Source of the DNA: an uncultured Mucispirillum sp. | GTDB taxonomy: Bacteria > Chrysiogenota > Deferribacteres > Deferribacterales > Mucispirillaceae | Reading direction: 5' to 3' | NCBI GenBank assembly: GCA_945947845.1 | Contig: CAMEZN010000101.1 | Span: 1-6,571, forward strand | Length of the DNA stretch: 6,571 bases | Shown: in pieces, positions 6,116 through 6,571 of the stretch | Layout of the letters: each line of letters opens with the position of its first letter | Numbering within the stretch: position 1 is the first letter of the stretch | Program-made: the position numbers and the translations under genes | Notes under the pieces: model-generated | Databases searched by the model: none | What the model was told of the DNA's origin: nothing | The model's input: the letters and a program-made list of their open reading frames with translations, nothing else

Positions 6116-6571
6116 ATGAATGACAGAACAAATACATTGTTTTCAGATGCTCATACTCAAAAGCAGTTTTTGAAAAACAGTATATTAAATTCTGTTATAA
6201 TCTATAAGCATGTTGTAAAAGATTATTTTAAATATTTTCTGGGCAGTTTATCTCCTTTATCAAGGTATGAGTTTTGGTGCTTTATTTTTGCATTATTCAG
6301 CACCATATTAATTGTTTCATCACTTCTTTATTTTATTTATATAATATTTCCTGCCACCAAATTATATATAGATATTATATTTTACAGTTATATATTTTTA
6401 ACATTGAATATTTCTGTTCGTGCTTTTGCATGCAGGATTATAAGTGTGCAGATATATTTAGACAATATTAAATCTAATATAAAACATTATAAAGCTGCAT
6501 ATATTGAAAGTTTTATAAAAAAATTTTTTATAAACATAAAAACTTACTATGCAGCAGCATATATAAATATT
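6116..6571 (+). CDS. DUF805-like inner-membrane protein, N-terminal part (cut by window edge)
   Basis: ATG 6116 opens a frame with no stop up to the window end, giving 152 residues. GAGAG at 6106-6110 is a modest Shine-Dalgarno five bases upstream. Residues 30-56 (YKHVVKDYFKYFLG, SLSPLSRYEFWCF) match the typical DUF805 opening, 'F.GR.sR.eFW', which leads straight into the first membrane helix (about 53-78, FWCFIFALFSTILIVSSLLY). A second helix spans about 84-101. DUF805 proteins are small multi-spanning inner-membrane proteins of unknown function. Two oddities are seen: the loop after helix 2 reads SVRAFACRI rather than the family's usual RRLHD, and about 30 polar residues precede the domain. 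After residue 107 the chain is basic and aromatic (KSNIKHYKAAY). The assignment rests on the SRYEFW segment and topology, so a divergent member or another small membrane family is possible. Confidence 0.65.
   Translation, partial: MNDRTNTLFSDAHTQKQFLKNSILNSVIIYKHVVKDYFKYFLGSLSPLSRYEFWCFIFALFSTILIVSSLLYFIYIIFPATKLYIDIIFYSYIFLTLNISVRAFACRIISVQIYLDNIKSNIKHYKAAYIESFIKKFFINIKTYYAAAYINI

Noticed and set aside
6274..6471. Plus-strand open frame of 65 codons at the right end
   Set aside because: It is out of frame within the longer open frame starting at 6116, which has a start signal, a DUF805-like motif and membrane helices.

Overview
This is an AT-rich window with low-GC codon choice throughout. 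It holds two complete-length reading frames of clear identity or type, one small gene, and a gene fragment at each edge. Start signals (AAGGAGG and GGAGG), lipoprotein-type export and a full-length cobalamin-dependent methionine synthase with its own reactivation domain all indicate a bacterium, probably a low-GC Gram-negative. A gut Deferribacterota such as Mucispirillum is my best guess, but it rests on composition and general resemblance only, not on a search.

Layout. Positions 1-678, minus strand: a two-gene unit whose genes overlap by ATGA. The upstream gene encodes a soluble, coiled-coil-rich protein. The downstream one, cut by the window edge, carries the KKWA...G.YSA signature of phage tail-fibre and other virion structural proteins, so the left edge is probably the start of a prophage-derived or tail-like operon. 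Positions 679-911: a divergent promoter region with a phased GTCC repeat and two small inverted repeats. Positions 912-2420, plus strand: a lipoprotein gene with a good promoter, a perfect Shine-Dalgarno and a textbook signal peptide, but with an in-frame TAA immediately after the lipobox cysteine; the remaining 481 codons are open. Positions 2421-2626: a convergent intergenic region with two strong hairpin terminators. Positions 2627-5980, minus strand: metH, complete and apparently functional, started by GTG. Positions 5981-6115: a short divergent promoter region. Positions 6116-6571, plus strand: the N-terminal part of a DUF805-like inner-membrane protein, cut by the right edge.

Apart from the two coupled minus-strand genes on the left, the genes look like independent transcription units with no shared pathway. 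MetH is the only one with a firmly known role: the last step of methionine synthesis and folate recycling. The most unusual feature is the stop codon placed exactly after the lipidation cysteine. I did not find a convincing new multi-gene system. No intergenic stretch exceeds 300 bases.
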